A DNA stretch of 64,000 nt from Leptospira_A soteropolitanensis. GTDB taxonomy: Bacteria > Spirochaetota > Leptospiria > Leptospirales > Leptospiraceae. Location of the stretch: NCBI RefSeq assembly GCF_026151335.1, contig NZ_JAMQPP010000012.1. One strand, 5' to 3'. Below are positions 50,342-60,073 of the stretch, piece by piece. The stretch's first letter is position 1. Each line of letters starts with the position of its first letter. The translations under genes and the position numbers were made by a program. The notes under the pieces were generated by a model. It made no database searches. It was given only the letters and a program-made list of their open reading frames with translations, and was not told the DNA's origin.

Positions 50342-52112
50342 CGAGTATCATTTTCCAGGCAGTCGAAATCCCAAGTAGTTTTTGATACTGAATCCATTCT
50401 TTCGCTTCCTTTTTTTTCCAAGGAGGAAAGTCCAAAAGGAGAATCCCTTTCCAATGAGGGTTGGACCTAGACCTATCTGCCAATTTCATTTGTTTTAAAA
50501 ACCTCTCAACTTCTTTAGGATTTCCGTCGAAGCGGATGATCGAATATAATGGGTTCATATTGGCACCGAGGATCTCCGTTTTTATCGGTTTTATGGGAAG
50601 TTGGAATTTAGAAATCCATTCCATTGGATTTTTTATGCCATACCAATAAACGTCTGTTATATTGTGCTTTCGGATCAATGAAAAAATATGGGTCAAACAA
50701 GACTCGGATTCAAAGGAAATTTTTTGGGGAGGGGGTAGACCTGGATTTGGTTCCGACCATTTTTTGTTATAACAATTACCGAAGAGATACAAATGATCCC
50801 CCTGACGAATGGATAGATTTCCTTTTCTCCTTTTGATTTGCAAAAAGGGTAAATCGGGAACGGGGAAAAAATAGGAAATACTAAGAAATAAAATGGGTAA
50901 AAGATAAAGAGGATTTTTTAGGAAGGGTGATTGTCGGAAACTAATTTTGGGATAAAGAAACAAAACAAAGGATAAAAAAACGGAAATAAAACAGAATTCG
51001 AATGGAACATTGGCCCAAGTTTTATATCCTCTGCCTAAATTTCCTAATAAATGAAAAATTTTTAAGAAAAGGGAGAGCTCAAATGAGGCGGGTATCCAAA
51101 TCCAGGAACTAAGTTGGTCCAATAAAAATTCTGGCACTAAAGACTGTAGAAAAATGGTAAAATAAATTGTCGGTAAAAGGATTCCTGCCAAAGGAACCAA
51201 AAGAAAATTGATCCAAATTCCTCCAAAGGAAAACGAACGAAAGTAATACACTAAAACAGGAAAACTACAAAGGGAACAAGCAATGGTTAAGTGGAGATTT
51301 TCTTTGATCAGTGATTTTGATTGGGGTAACAAAATTTGATCTAAACTAGGTTTTAGAAAAAAAATTCCAAAAACAGCCCCAAAGGATAATAAAAATCCAA
51401 TACTTAAAAAATCATAAAAAAGAAAAAAAGCAATGTAAGCAGAAGAGATCACAAGTAAATCAGCGGGGCCGATTTTTCTAAAAAACAAAGAAGCGGTAAG
51501 AGATAAAAAAACAAAGAGATAGGCCCGTAAAAATGAAACAGGAAAATCGAGAGCAAATAAATATAAGAAACCAACACCTAATGAAATTAGTATTGAAATC
51601 CATTTTCTTTTTCGAAAACAAAGATTTCCAAAATACTGTAGGGAGCCTATAAAGATTCCTAGGTGGAGACCGGATGCAGCAAACAAATGTAAGATTCCCG
51701 ATTCTTTACTTAAGTCTTTGAAACTTCCGGGTATTTCTTTTGTAGAGCCTGTGACAAATCCCATAACAATTCGTGATTCGAATATACTTAGTGGAGATTG
51801 CTTTATTTGGCTTTCCAGATAAGAGCGAAAGAGAGGATGAACCTTTTTTACCCTAGGTCCAGAATGTAAGTTTGCAAATAATAAAAACAAAATGGATGCC
51901 AAAAGGGAAAGAAAGACTTTTCGATCTATTTTGGGAGGGAGAGTTTTTGGGAGAAATGTATAAAGGAAAAATAAAAATAGAGAGAGGGTGAGTAAGAAGG
52001 AATGGGAGCCTTGTAACCCAAACATGAGTTTCAATAGAAACGCAGTTCCACAAACTCCCAAACAGAACCAACTAAAATCAGCCCGAGGGAGTAGATAAAC
52101 TTCCTGCTTCAT
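50283..52112 (-). CDS. ComEC/Rec2-like membrane protein without metallohydrolase domain
   Basis: A 609-residue protein with about ten helices. The ComEC competence domain is identified by VMGFVTGSTKEIPGSF and HLFAASGLHLGIFIGSL at residues about 115-155. ComEC normally forms the inner-membrane channel for DNA uptake and carries a C-terminal metallo-beta-lactamase nuclease domain. Here the last 165 residues, after the final helix (LPFLQIKRRKGNL), lack the HxHxDH metal motif and look degenerate or unrelated. An uptake channel without its own nuclease is possible; so is an unrelated transport role. No other competence genes are in the window except the TfoX-N gene. Confidence 0.8.
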   Translation of the reverse strand: MKQEVYLLPRADFSWFCLGVCGTAFLLKLMFGLQGSHSFLLTLSLFLFFLYTFLPKTLPPKIDRKVFLSLLASILFLLFANLHSGPRVKKVHPLFRSYLESQIKQSPLSIFESRIVMGFVTGSTKEIPGSFKDLSKESGILHLFAASGLHLGIFIGSLQYFGNLCFRKRKWISILISLGVGFLYLFALDFPVSFLRAYLFVFLSLTASLFFRKIGPADLLVISSAYIAFFLFYDFLSIGFLLSFGAVFGIFFLKPSLDQILLPQSKSLIKENLHLTIACSLCSFPVLVYYFRSFSFGGIWINFLLVPLAGILLPTIYFTIFLQSLVPEFLLDQLSSWIWIPASFELSLFLKIFHLLGNLGRGYKTWANVPFEFCFISVFLSFVLFLYPKISFRQSPFLKNPLYLLPILFLSISYFFPVPDLPFLQIKRRKGNLSIRQGDHLYLFGNCYNKKWSEPNPGLPPPQKISFESESCLTHIFSLIRKHNITDVYWYGIKNPMEWISKFQLPIKPIKTEILGANMNPLYSIIRFDGNPKEVERFLKQMKLADRSRSNPHWKGILLLDFPPWKKKEAKEWIQYQKLLGISTAWKMILVEETFEIPLLDHIQNPNLL

Positions 52113-52156
52113 GCAGGGATTAGGTAAAAATAGAAGTGTATTGGTTCTTTAGATTT

Positions 52157-53125
52157 TTAAAAAGGATAGATCCCTAAAACTTTTCGAATGTCTTCTATTT
52201 TGGTTTGGGCCACCATTTTTGCTTTTTCTTTTCCTTCTTTTAAGACTTGGTGCACATAATCTAAGTTTTGTGTAAGTTCTTCCCGTTTTTCACGGTAAGG
52301 TGCAAAATGCGATAAAATGGATTCTAGTAGGTCTTTTTTGAGATCTCCATATCCTGCCCCACCTCGTTTGTATTTTTCGATTTGAATTTCTTTTTCGGCT
52401 TCTGACAAAAAGAGTGAATGGATTTGAAAGATAACAGATGTTTCTGGGTCTTTTGGTTCTTCTACCGCTTTTGAATCACTCACAATGGACATCACTTTCT
52501 TTTTGATGTCTTTTTCCGTTCCAAAGAAATCAACGGTGTTTTTGTAAGATTTTGACATTTTGGCCCCATCTACTCCGGGAACTGTCGCTGTATTTTCATC
52601 AATATCCGGTTCAGGAATCGTAAGAACGGAACCAAATTGTGCGTTAAACCTTTCGGCAATGTCCCTTGCAAATTCTAAATGTTGTTTTTGGTCTTTGCCT
52701 ACAGGAACTTTTTCTGCAGAAAAAAGTAAGATATCACTCGCCATTAGTATTGGGTAAGTAAATAGACCCGCCCCAGGTACAAAGCCCTTTGCCACTTTGT
52801 CTTTAAAAGAATGGGCCAATTGCAATTGAGAAACAGTGATCGATTGTGACAAATACCATGTGAGTTCTGTGACTTCAGGGACATCACTCTGTATCCAAAA
52901 AACAGTTTTTTGGGGATCTACACCTAGTGCGAGTAAGTCGATTGCACACTCTAAGGTGAAATTCTTTAATTCTTCTTTCGATCGGAAGGTAGTGAGTGCA
53001 TGTAGGTTGGCAATAAAAAGGAATAAGTCTTCTTTGGATTGATAATCTAAGATTTTTTTGATCGCAGAAAAATAATTTCCTAAGTGAAGTTTTCCTGAAG
53101 GTTGTAAACCAGTTAGGACTCTCAT
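52157..53125 (-). CDS. trpS: Tryptophanyl-tRNA synthetase
   Basis: A 322-residue class I synthetase of normal bacterial length. The HIGH-like motif is GLQPSGKLHLGNY at residues 5-17, KMSKS lies near residue 193 (GAKMSKSYKN), and the Trp-pocket segment WYLSQSITVSQLQLAHSFKDK is present. It charges tRNA-Trp. It overlaps the unknown 656-residue gene by four bases (ATGA), so the two are coupled. Confidence 0.97.
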   Translation of the reverse strand: MRVLTGLQPSGKLHLGNYFSAIKKILDYQSKEDLFLFIANLHALTTFRSKEELKNFTLECAIDLLALGVDPQKTVFWIQSDVPEVTELTWYLSQSITVSQLQLAHSFKDKVAKGFVPGAGLFTYPILMASDILLFSAEKVPVGKDQKQHLEFARDIAERFNAQFGSVLTIPEPDIDENTATVPGVDGAKMSKSYKNTVDFFGTEKDIKKKVMSIVSDSKAVEEPKDPETSVIFQIHSLFLSEAEKEIQIEKYKRGGAGYGDLKKDLLESILSHFAPYREKREELTQNLDYVHQVLKEGKEKAKMVAQTKIEDIRKVLGIYPF

Positions 53126-55092
53126 GTATCTCCTTCCGTCGCGGAACTGTTCATTGTTTCTGTATCATTTTGGTTTTCGGAAGATTCAGCATTACCGCTT
53201 ACTCCTCCTGCATCTTTGTGAAAGCTTGAGTAGGTTAACCTTTCGTATTCTTTGTTTAGTTTGATCAGTTCTTGTTCCAGTTTACGGTGTGCCGTTAGTT
53301 TTGAAGTGGTCGCTTGGTCTTTAAAAATCACTGCATAGTTATAAAGGTATTTTGTGAATTGGATGAAAACGTCTTCTACTTTCATTCCGTTGATTCTTTC
53401 TTTTGCAACTACAGCTTTGTCATAGTGCGGAATGAATCTTTGTGCAATTTTTACTTCTTCGATAACTTTGTCTTTTGTAGATGCGATTTTATCGTTCACT
53501 TTCCCTTTGGATTCAGTGACTTTTGCCATTAAATGGTTTTCTACAATGATATTGAGTTTATCTGCAAAACTTCCAAAGAACTCAGATGCTTCTTGTAGTG
53601 CTTGAACAATAGGACCTGCGATTTGATCATTAGCGGCATTTCCTGTGCTAAAATCCATTCCATATTGTTGGAAACTATATTGAAAACTAGGGAATTTTTT
53701 GTTGAAGTTATCTATGGTTCGAACGAGTGAATTAAGTTGGTCAATTTCGTTTCTAAAAAGACCCGGTTGAATGATTAGAAGTTCTTGGTTTTGGTTTTTG
53801 TCACCTAACCGAACGTATCCTTCAATTAGGTTTATGTAAACCGTTTGTAAGTCACGTAATAATAAGTAAACGAGTCTATGTGGTTGGGATTTAAAACTAT
53901 TTTTGACTGTTTGGCTTTTGGCCGATTCCGGCATATGGTGTGCCATAAAATCATCCACAACAGCATTTAAAAAATCAAAACTAATTTTCCCTTTGTCGTC
54001 GATGGAAAAATAACGAGACCTTAAGTTTTGTAATTCTTCTTTTTTGAAGGTTCTTGTGTTGATATCGTCTGATATTTTAGCAACAGTGATTTCTACTTCT
54101 TTTTGAATTTCGCGAGCCGCCTGGAATTTATGTTCTTGGATGGCTGGAACTCTTAAGTCAGATACGATTTCAGGCCAAGTGAACATTTTCTTTTTAGCTA
54201 CTATATAAAAAGCAGTAATTGCCTCAGATAACTTTGGCCTCGTATTTTCTAGGTTAAGTGCATAATTCACACCTTCCATTATTTTGCCGAGTTTGGGTGT
54301 GAGTTTTTCATCCATTTTGACAATGTCAGGAAGATTGGAAAGGATGATGTCGTTTGCATCGCTTCTTTGTAAAAAACGAACATAAAACATCTGCATCTTC
54401 AACGAACGTTCTAAAAAGATATCTGCAGAAATTTTATCTAAAATCAAAGCATCCAAAGAGGCAAAGGCATTATAAAACTTATTGAAGTTGTTAATGATAT
54501 TATAAACAAGAGGAGTCCAAATCCTCCAACCTTGTTGTTCCGAAACTCGAAGAGCTTGGATGGTTGGAATGAGAACATCTTCTTTCATTCCGCGAAAGAG
54601 TTTTTCCACGTTATTGGATATCGTTGGGTTTCTACCAAAAAGTCCAATGTCGATGGTTCCTGTATCTTTGCCAAATTTGCTAATGGAATTATTAACGCTA
54701 CCGGCACCACCACCGAATAAACCTGCAAGTAAACCACCACCTTGTCTTTGTTCTATGGTCCTTTTTTTTGTTGGGTTTTGTTTGGCACTTTCAATGGTAA
54801 CTAAATTGCTAGAACGTTTTGGTTTAGGTTCGGGACTTGTAGGCCTGGAAATGACTTCTCTGCGTGGTGGTTCTTTTTCTGGAAGTCCACGATCCCTGGA
54901 ATCTTCTTTTTTGGGTTTGTTTTTTGCTTCGTAGTCTTCGTCCACTTTACGAATGAGATCGATACGAATAAAGACATCGTTTGATTTTAAAATTGCCTCA
55001 TCGATGAGTTGTTGGTGTTCGGGCGTACGCGTTTTGCGATATAAGTCGGCAAATACTCGGTGTGCTTCTGTACGAGAGACCGGGGTCACCAA
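53122..55092 (-). CDS. Large cytoplasmic protein of unknown function
   Basis: A 656-residue soluble protein without signal or membrane segments. Residues 1-60 are helical (EAHRVFADLYRKTRTPEHQQL), 60-130 low-complexity and basic/Pro-rich, then a Gly patch (GGGLLAGLFGGGAGS) and a long mainly helical body to about 600. The tail is Asn/Glu/Ser/Thr-rich. I do not recognise the family; it looks spirochaete-specific. It sits between a LolA-like gene (0 bases apart) and trpS (four-base overlap), so it is expressed with them. A structural or scaffolding role is possible; nothing indicates enzymatic residues. Confidence 0.8.
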   Translation of the reverse strand: MVTPVSRTEAHRVFADLYRKTRTPEHQQLIDEAILKSNDVFIRIDLIRKVDEDYEAKNKPKKEDSRDRGLPEKEPPRREVISRPTSPEPKPKRSSNLVTIESAKQNPTKKRTIEQRQGGGLLAGLFGGGAGSVNNSISKFGKDTGTIDIGLFGRNPTISNNVEKLFRGMKEDVLIPTIQALRVSEQQGWRIWTPLVYNIINNFNKFYNAFASLDALILDKISADIFLERSLKMQMFYVRFLQRSDANDIILSNLPDIVKMDEKLTPKLGKIMEGVNYALNLENTRPKLSEAITAFYIVAKKKMFTWPEIVSDLRVPAIQEHKFQAAREIQKEVEITVAKISDDINTRTFKKEELQNLRSRYFSIDDKGKISFDFLNAVVDDFMAHHMPESAKSQTVKNSFKSQPHRLVYLLLRDLQTVYINLIEGYVRLGDKNQNQELLIIQPGLFRNEIDQLNSLVRTIDNFNKKFPSFQYSFQQYGMDFSTGNAANDQIAGPIVQALQEASEFFGSFADKLNIIVENHLMAKVTESKGKVNDKIASTKDKVIEEVKIAQRFIPHYDKAVVAKERINGMKVEDVFIQFTKYLYNYAVIFKDQATTSKLTAHRKLEQELIKLNKEYERLTYSSFHKDAGGVSGNAESSENQNDTETMNSSATEGDT

Positions 55093-55674
55093 TTACTCCT
55101 TTTGGTTGAGAGGGTTCTCAACAATTTGTGAGCTTGTAGGTGGTTGGAAGTTAAATAGTCCTGTTCCGAGACCTATATTGGTCGCTATGCCAGAGAAGGC
55201 CACTTCAGTGATTTCTTCGTCGGAACGTTTCATTTTCAGTACACGGGGGAGGTCATTATCGGAAACAACCAAAATAATTTCATTATAGCGTTTGGTATTA
55301 GATGTAAGACGAAAAGTTCTACCACTAACCGACACATTTTCATAACCAGAAAGAAGTCCTCCAAGTCCTCCCGAAACACCTTTTAGGTCTTGTTTCCCTG
55401 CAATCGAGGAATCTGGATTGTAGAACCATAAAATTCTACCGTTGGAGGAAATGATTCGTCCATCACTGAAACGAACATGGAGTTGGTTAGGGCTTTTGAA
55501 GGAAACAACACCTGTGAGTCCACCATTGACGGTAACTGAGGCGCGAAAACTTTCCAAAGAATTCATTTTGCCAATTACGGCGTTTAAACGATCCCTTCCA
55601 TCCTCTGCCCAAAGGACACCCGTTTGGACAGAGAAAAGGAGAACGATCGATAGTTTGGGAAGAAAATTCCTCAA
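55093..55674 (-). CDS. LolA-like outer-membrane lipoprotein carrier
   Basis: A 193-residue periplasmic protein with a clear signal peptide (LPKLSIVLLFSVQTGVLWA). The LolA fold is seen in MNSLESFRASVTVNGG, GVVSFKSPNQLHVRFSDG, ILWFYNPDSSIAGK and a C-terminal strand set. LolA carries lipoproteins from the LolCDE transporter to the outer membrane, relevant for a lipoprotein-rich spirochaete. Directly followed by the unknown 656-residue gene; etfA lies 22 bases upstream on the same strand. Confidence 0.83.
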   Translation of the reverse strand: MRNFLPKLSIVLLFSVQTGVLWAEDGRDRLNAVIGKMNSLESFRASVTVNGGLTGVVSFKSPNQLHVRFSDGRIISSNGRILWFYNPDSSIAGKQDLKGVSGGLGGLLSGYENVSVSGRTFRLTSNTKRYNEIILVVSDNDLPRVLKMKRSDEEITEVAFSGIATNIGLGTGLFNFQPPTSSQIVENPLNQKE

Positions 55675-55696
55675 AGGACGAAAGTTCGTATTGGGA

Positions 55697-56656
55697 TTAA
55701 CCCAATACTTTTTTGAACTCAGAAGTAAGTGCAGGCACTACTTCGAAAAGGTCTGCTACTACACCGTAAGTTGCTACTTTGAAAATAGGAGCATCTCCAT
55801 CTTTATTGATGGCAACGATGTATTTGGAAGATCCCATACCCGCTAAGTGTTGGATCGCTCCAGAAATTCCACAAGCGATGTAACAGTTAGGGGAGACAGT
55901 TTTACCTGTTTGACCTACTTGGTGAGAGTGAGATATCCAACCTGCATCCACAGTCGCACGGGAAGCACCAAGAGCTGCACCAAGAGTGTCAGCTAAGTCT
56001 TGGATGATCGGCCAGTTTTCTGGTCCTTTGATTCCACGACCACCAGATACGATGATAGAAGCATCAGCAAGTTGTACTTTGTTTCCACCGGAAAGGTCTT
56101 TGGAAAGTGATTTTGTTCTCACTTCACCAGCAGAAGCTCCCGATTTTTCAACCGCACCTGCTCCGTCTTTCGGAGTTACTTCTTGGGAGTTAGCACGTAC
56201 TGTAAACATTTGGATTTCAGAGGAAACTTTAAAGTTCGCGTAAGCTTTTCCAGAGTAAATTGGTTTCTTTGCTACTACTTTACCACCATCAACAGAAAGT
56301 CCTACTGCATCCGCAACGATTCCAGCATTTGCTTTGATCGCCACTCTTGCGGAGTATTCTTTTCCTTGAGCAGAGTGTGGCATAAGAACCACTGCAGGTT
56401 TTTTCTCTTGGATGATTGCAAAAATTCCATTTGCATAACCTTCAGGAGAAAATTCACCAAGGTTGGCACCAATCACTGCATCAGCACCAACTGCTTTCAA
56501 ATCACCAGCGAACGCATCCACGTTGTCAGTGATAAGAACTGTATGAACTTTACCACCGATGGCATCCGCAATTTTGCGACCAGCAGAAGTAAGTTCTTTT
56601 GAGATTTTTTTAAGTTCGCCGTTTTTTAATTCACCAACTACTAAAACATCAGCCAT
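55697..56656 (-). CDS. etfA: Electron transfer flavoprotein alpha subunit
   Basis: A 319-residue EtfA. The C-terminal FAD domain carries the family signature VSGGRGIKGPENWPII and SHSHQVGQTGKTVSPNCYIA. With EtfB it accepts electrons from acyl-CoA dehydrogenases (two in this window) and passes them to the quinone pool. A ten-base gap to etfB indicates one transcript; a LolA-like gene follows. Confidence 0.96.
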   Translation of the reverse strand: MADVLVVGELKNGELKKISKELTSAGRKIADAIGGKVHTVLITDNVDAFAGDLKAVGADAVIGANLGEFSPEGYANGIFAIIQEKKPAVVLMPHSAQGKEYSARVAIKANAGIVADAVGLSVDGGKVVAKKPIYSGKAYANFKVSSEIQMFTVRANSQEVTPKDGAGAVEKSGASAGEVRTKSLSKDLSGGNKVQLADASIIVSGGRGIKGPENWPIIQDLADTLGAALGASRATVDAGWISHSHQVGQTGKTVSPNCYIACGISGAIQHLAGMGSSKYIVAINKDGDAPIFKVATYGVVADLFEVVPALTSEFKKVLG

Positions 56657-56666
56657 GTTCGTCTCC

Positions 56667-57428
56667 TTAGATGACCTTCGCTTCTTCGCGAAGAGCTTTT
56701 ACAAGTTGAGATGCAAAACCTTGTGCATCTGCTGCTTCCAGTTTTCGACCAGCGATACGTGGAGGAGGTGGCTCGAGAGATACTACTTCGAGTTTGGATC
56801 CAGTAGCTCCGAGTTCTTCTGGTTTTTTCACATCTACTGGTTTTTTCTTAGCAGACATGATTCCTTTTAAACTTGGGTATCTTGGTTCGTTTAAACCTTT
56901 TTGCGCAGTCACTGCGAGAGGAGCAGAAGTTTCAACTACTTCAGTTCCACCTTCAATTTCTCGTGTTGCGGTTACTTTTTTGCCATCAAACTCAAGTTTG
57001 AGTGCCATAGCAACGTGAGGAATATTCAATCTCTCTGCAATTTGTACGACTACTTGTGAGCTGTCAGTATCGATCGATTGACGACCACCAATCACTACAT
57101 CTGCATTTTCTGCTTTGATGAGGTTTGCAAGAAGTTCAGAAGTGTATGTAGAATCAAAAGTTACGTAGTCATCCACTTTCACATGAATGGCTCTGTCTAC
57201 ACCCATTGCGTAGGCAGTGCGAAGTGCTTCTACGGCACGATCCGGGCCGAGGGACACTGCGATGACTTCTCCACCGCTTTTTTCACGAATTCTGATTCCC
57301 TCTTCGATTGCAAATTCATCATAAGGAGAGATGATCCATTTTACGCCAGCTTCGTTGATCGATTTGTCACCGACCTTGATATTGGTTTCCGTATCCGGAA
57401 CCTGCTTTACTAGAACAACAATTTTCAT
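56667..57428 (-). CDS. etfB: Electron transfer flavoprotein beta subunit
   Basis: A 253-residue EtfB starting KIVVLVKQVPDTETNIKVG. The ETF-beta signature VTATREIEGGTEVVETSAP lies near residue 160 and the AMP-binding segment is intact. It pairs with EtfA downstream. A weak inverted repeat, CGTTTTC (57439-57445) and GAAAACG (57464-57470), lies upstream in the probable promoter region. Confidence 0.96.
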   Translation of the reverse strand: MKIVVLVKQVPDTETNIKVGDKSINEAGVKWIISPYDEFAIEEGIRIREKSGGEVIAVSLGPDRAVEALRTAYAMGVDRAIHVKVDDYVTFDSTYTSELLANLIKAENADVVIGGRQSIDTDSSQVVVQIAERLNIPHVAMALKLEFDGKKVTATREIEGGTEVVETSAPLAVTAQKGLNEPRYPSLKGIMSAKKKPVDVKKPEELGATGSKLEVVSLEPPPPRIAGRKLEAADAQGFASQLVKALREEAKVI

Positions 57429-57495
57429 TCCTTAACCCCGTTTTCGTGGATTACCTTAGACCAGAAAACGAGAGGGAAGTCATAAGGGAAGTAAT

Positions 57496-57795
57496 TTATT
57501 CTCTAAAGAAGCTGTATTTGCTCCAATTATAGGCCCAAATGATCCAAACAATGACAACTAGGACATTGGCGTCTGTCTGGAGGAAGAAGGTAAAACCCAA
57601 GCTTAGGGGGAATAGGAGAAAAAGTGCAAATGCCGAGAGTAGGATCAAATGAGGAGTGGATTTCCAGACCTTTGTGGCCTCTTGGATTTGCACTAGGATA
57701 TTTTTCTCGGGATTTGACACCGATTTCCGAAACCGAAAGGCATAAACTAGAACCAAGAGGAATAGTACGAGAGAATGTACAAGGAGTAACCACAT
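57496..57795 (-). CDS. Small three-helix membrane protein
   Basis: A 99-residue hydrophobic protein with helices at about 2-19, 48-70 and 73-90, ending KYSFFRE. No family recognised. It begins 16 bases after the UbiA-like gene on the same strand and is probably cotranscribed with it, perhaps as a partner. Confidence 0.6.
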   Translation of the reverse strand: MWLLLVHSLVLFLLVLVYAFRFRKSVSNPEKNILVQIQEATKVWKSTPHLILLSAFALFLLFPLSLGFTFFLQTDANVLVVIVWIIWAYNWSKYSFFRE

Positions 57796-57811
57796 AAGCC
57801 CACCCTAATTT

Positions 57812-58642
57812 TCACAGAAGTAGGGAGAAGAAAAAAATGATCTGGGGAAAAAACATAGGAAAGTAAGAAAGTTCGCAAAGGGACTTAAACTCAAAACCAT
57901 TCCTGTTTTGCAAACCGCAAAAGGCCAACCAAAGATAGGTGAAACCCATTCCCCAAAGGAATTCCCAAGGTAGATTTTGAAAAATGGAAGTCCATAGTAG
58001 GAAACCAAAACCCACTCCCAAAAGTGCGAACACTAAGTAGTTCACCTTTTTTGGACTGATCCATTGGATGAGGGTAAAGGTTTTTTGGGACTTGTCGAAT
58101 TCTCTGTCTTTGTTGTAGGTAAGTAGGACATTGGAAAAGACATGGAGAAAAAATATCCAAATCATTCGATCGTTTTCACAAAACGAAGAGAAGGGGAGAA
58201 AAATTCCATATGTATAGTATCCAGAAACCAAAATCTCTTTAGGGATAGGTGAAAGTTTAGTCACAACGAATACCAAAAAAAGAAGAAAGGAAAGAAAAAC
58301 ATGATAATGGCTTCGAAGGAAATCTAATTCATACATAAATCCTATGATAAGGGATATTATTGAGGAAAACGTCAAAAAGGTAACGAGCACAAAACGGTGC
58401 CTTAAATAAAAGGCACTCCTTTCCGAAAGTGGTTCTTTTTCTCGGAATGCATCCCATAAATGATCAGCTAGATACAAAGCCCAAACAGAACTTAGGTAAA
58501 ACAGAAATAGTGTGGGACGGATTTTTTCATTTAAGTAGGAGGAAAAAAACGAAAGATTGGCAATGAGGGAAATGAATACATCCAAAGCTAAAAAGGAAAT
58601 TAGTTTTGCAATGGAGACAATCGACCCTTTGAGGAACATCAT
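57812..58642 (-). CDS. UbiA-like polytopic membrane protein
   Basis: A 276-residue protein with about eight helices. Two Asp-rich segments stand at UbiA-like positions: ALYLADHLWDAFR (Asp60, Asp64) and TYNKDREFDKSQ (Asp179, Asp183). UbiA prenyltransferases bind Mg-prenyl diphosphate by such motifs. The first is shorter than the standard NDxxDxxxD, so the match is tentative. Neighbours do not suggest a quinone or haem pathway. It is divergent from the adenylate cyclase gene. Confidence 0.55.
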   Translation of the reverse strand: MMFLKGSIVSIAKLISFLALDVFISLIANLSFFSSYLNEKIRPTLFLFYLSSVWALYLADHLWDAFREKEPLSERSAFYLRHRFVLVTFLTFSSIISLIIGFMYELDFLRSHYHVFLSFLLFLVFVVTKLSPIPKEILVSGYYTYGIFLPFSSFCENDRMIWIFFLHVFSNVLLTYNKDREFDKSQKTFTLIQWISPKKVNYLVFALLGVGFGFLLWTSIFQNLPWEFLWGMGFTYLWLAFCGLQNRNGFEFKSLCELSYFPMFFPQIIFFFSLLL

Positions 58643-58708
58643 TCATTGATAAGGAATGGTTTCTCGTTTGGCAAAAAGAAAATTCCCTTGCCAGTGAAAC
58701 TTTCTCTG

Positions 58709-60073
58709 ATGGAATGTCTGCCAATGTTTACTTCAGTCGTTAAGGCCATTCGTTCTGTATACTGCATCAGAGACCAGTTCCCTCGGTATATGTCTGATCT
58801 TCTTTCCCAAGAAGAACAAATGGGTGCTTTATTTGCAGTTCGGTTTCGCTATGTGATTGGAGTGGCTCTCGTTGCCAGTGCGGTAGCCAACTTAAGCAAT
58901 ACAGATTCTGTATATGGATATTTGACCAATTACGTAGCGATTTCATTTTATTTTATTAATACCTTTGTACATGCCCAAATTTTAAAAAAAAGTAAAGGGC
59001 ATTGGAAAACAAAGTATGATTACATAAGTTTGTTTATCGATAACCTACTGGTTACTGTGACTATTTTTAATTGGTATATTTTAAAAGGTGATGGGAATCC
59101 TAATTTTCTTGTCAAAACACCATTGGTTGTATTTTATCTTTTGCCTTTGTCTTTAAGTTTATTCCAGTACCGGTTTTCTCTTGTTAATTTTTCCTTTGTT
59201 TGTTTTTTGCTGAGTTACTATGGGTTTTTGATTTATGCATTAGTAGATCAAAATTCTGTAAGTAGTGATGATTGGCACAATTATGTACTCGGTGATCAAA
59301 TCATTTTATCAGATGCTTCTGTGACAAAACCTACCGTGTATTTGGTTTTGGTGTTTGCCATTTCTTATGCGATCTTTCGTAGCCTCCGAATGTTATTAAA
59401 ATTTGCAGCCGCAGAATCACAGAAAACAACCTTATCTCGTTACTTTTCTCCTGATTTGGTTTCCGAAATTGTTTCGGAACCTGAAGTCATCGCCAAAGGC
59501 AAACGTCAAAAGGTTACTGTACTTTTCAGTGATATTAGAGGTTTTACGCAAATGTCGGAATCAATGGATCCGGAAGCACTGTCTGTTTTTTTAACTGAAT
59601 TTCGCCGGCGTATGGTAAGAGCCATATTTAAATACGGAGGTAGTTTGGATAAATTTATTGGGGATGCGGTCATGGCTACCTTTGGTACTCCTTCTCCATC
59701 AGATATAGTTGGGGAAGATTCCAAAAGTGCAGTTCTTGCCGCCAAGTGTATGTTAGATGAGCTTGAGAACTGGAACCTAGAAAGATCTAAGTTGGGGAAG
59801 TCTCAGATAAAAATTGGAATTGGGATACACACAGGGGAAGTTTTTTGTGGAAGTATTGGATCAGAAGAGAGAATGGAATACACAGTCATTGGTGATACAG
59901 TGAATACTGCGTCGCGAATCGAGTCTGCTTGTAAAGATTTGCGAGTTAATTTTTTAATTTCGGAAGCAGTTTGGTTGGAGATTGGATCTCCAACGGGTTG
60001 GGATAAAAAGGAACTTGTAACTCTTTTGGGTAGAGAACAAAAAATTCATCTGTATGCACCAAGCATAACTTAG
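58709..60073 (+). CDS. Membrane-anchored class III adenylate cyclase
   Basis: A 454-residue protein. About six membrane helices (residues 45-235) precede a class III cyclase domain at about 265-450: LFSDIRGFTQMSES (first metal Asp), LDKFIGDAVMATFG (second Asp, adenine-selecting Lys), YTVIGDTVNTASRIE (purine Asp). These suggest ATP rather than GTP. Leptospira have many such cyclases with varied sensors. An ATG at 58724 and a TTG at 58646 are alternative starts; no clear ribosome-binding site decides. Its stop overlaps the convergent HD-GYP-like gene by four bases. Confidence 0.9.
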   Translation: MECLPMFTSVVKAIRSVYCIRDQFPRYMSDLLSQEEQMGALFAVRFRYVIGVALVASAVANLSNTDSVYGYLTNYVAISFYFINTFVHAQILKKSKGHWKTKYDYISLFIDNLLVTVTIFNWYILKGDGNPNFLVKTPLVVFYLLPLSLSLFQYRFSLVNFSFVCFLLSYYGFLIYALVDQNSVSSDDWHNYVLGDQIILSDASVTKPTVYLVLVFAISYAIFRSLRMLLKFAAAESQKTTLSRYFSPDLVSEIVSEPEVIAKGKRQKVTVLFSDIRGFTQMSESMDPEALSVFLTEFRRRMVRAIFKYGGSLDKFIGDAVMATFGTPSPSDIVGEDSKSAVLAAKCMLDELENWNLERSKLGKSQIKIGIGIHTGEVFCGSIGSEERMEYTVIGDTVNTASRIESACKDLRVNFLISEAVWLEIGSPTGWDKKELVTLLGREQKIHLYAPSIT

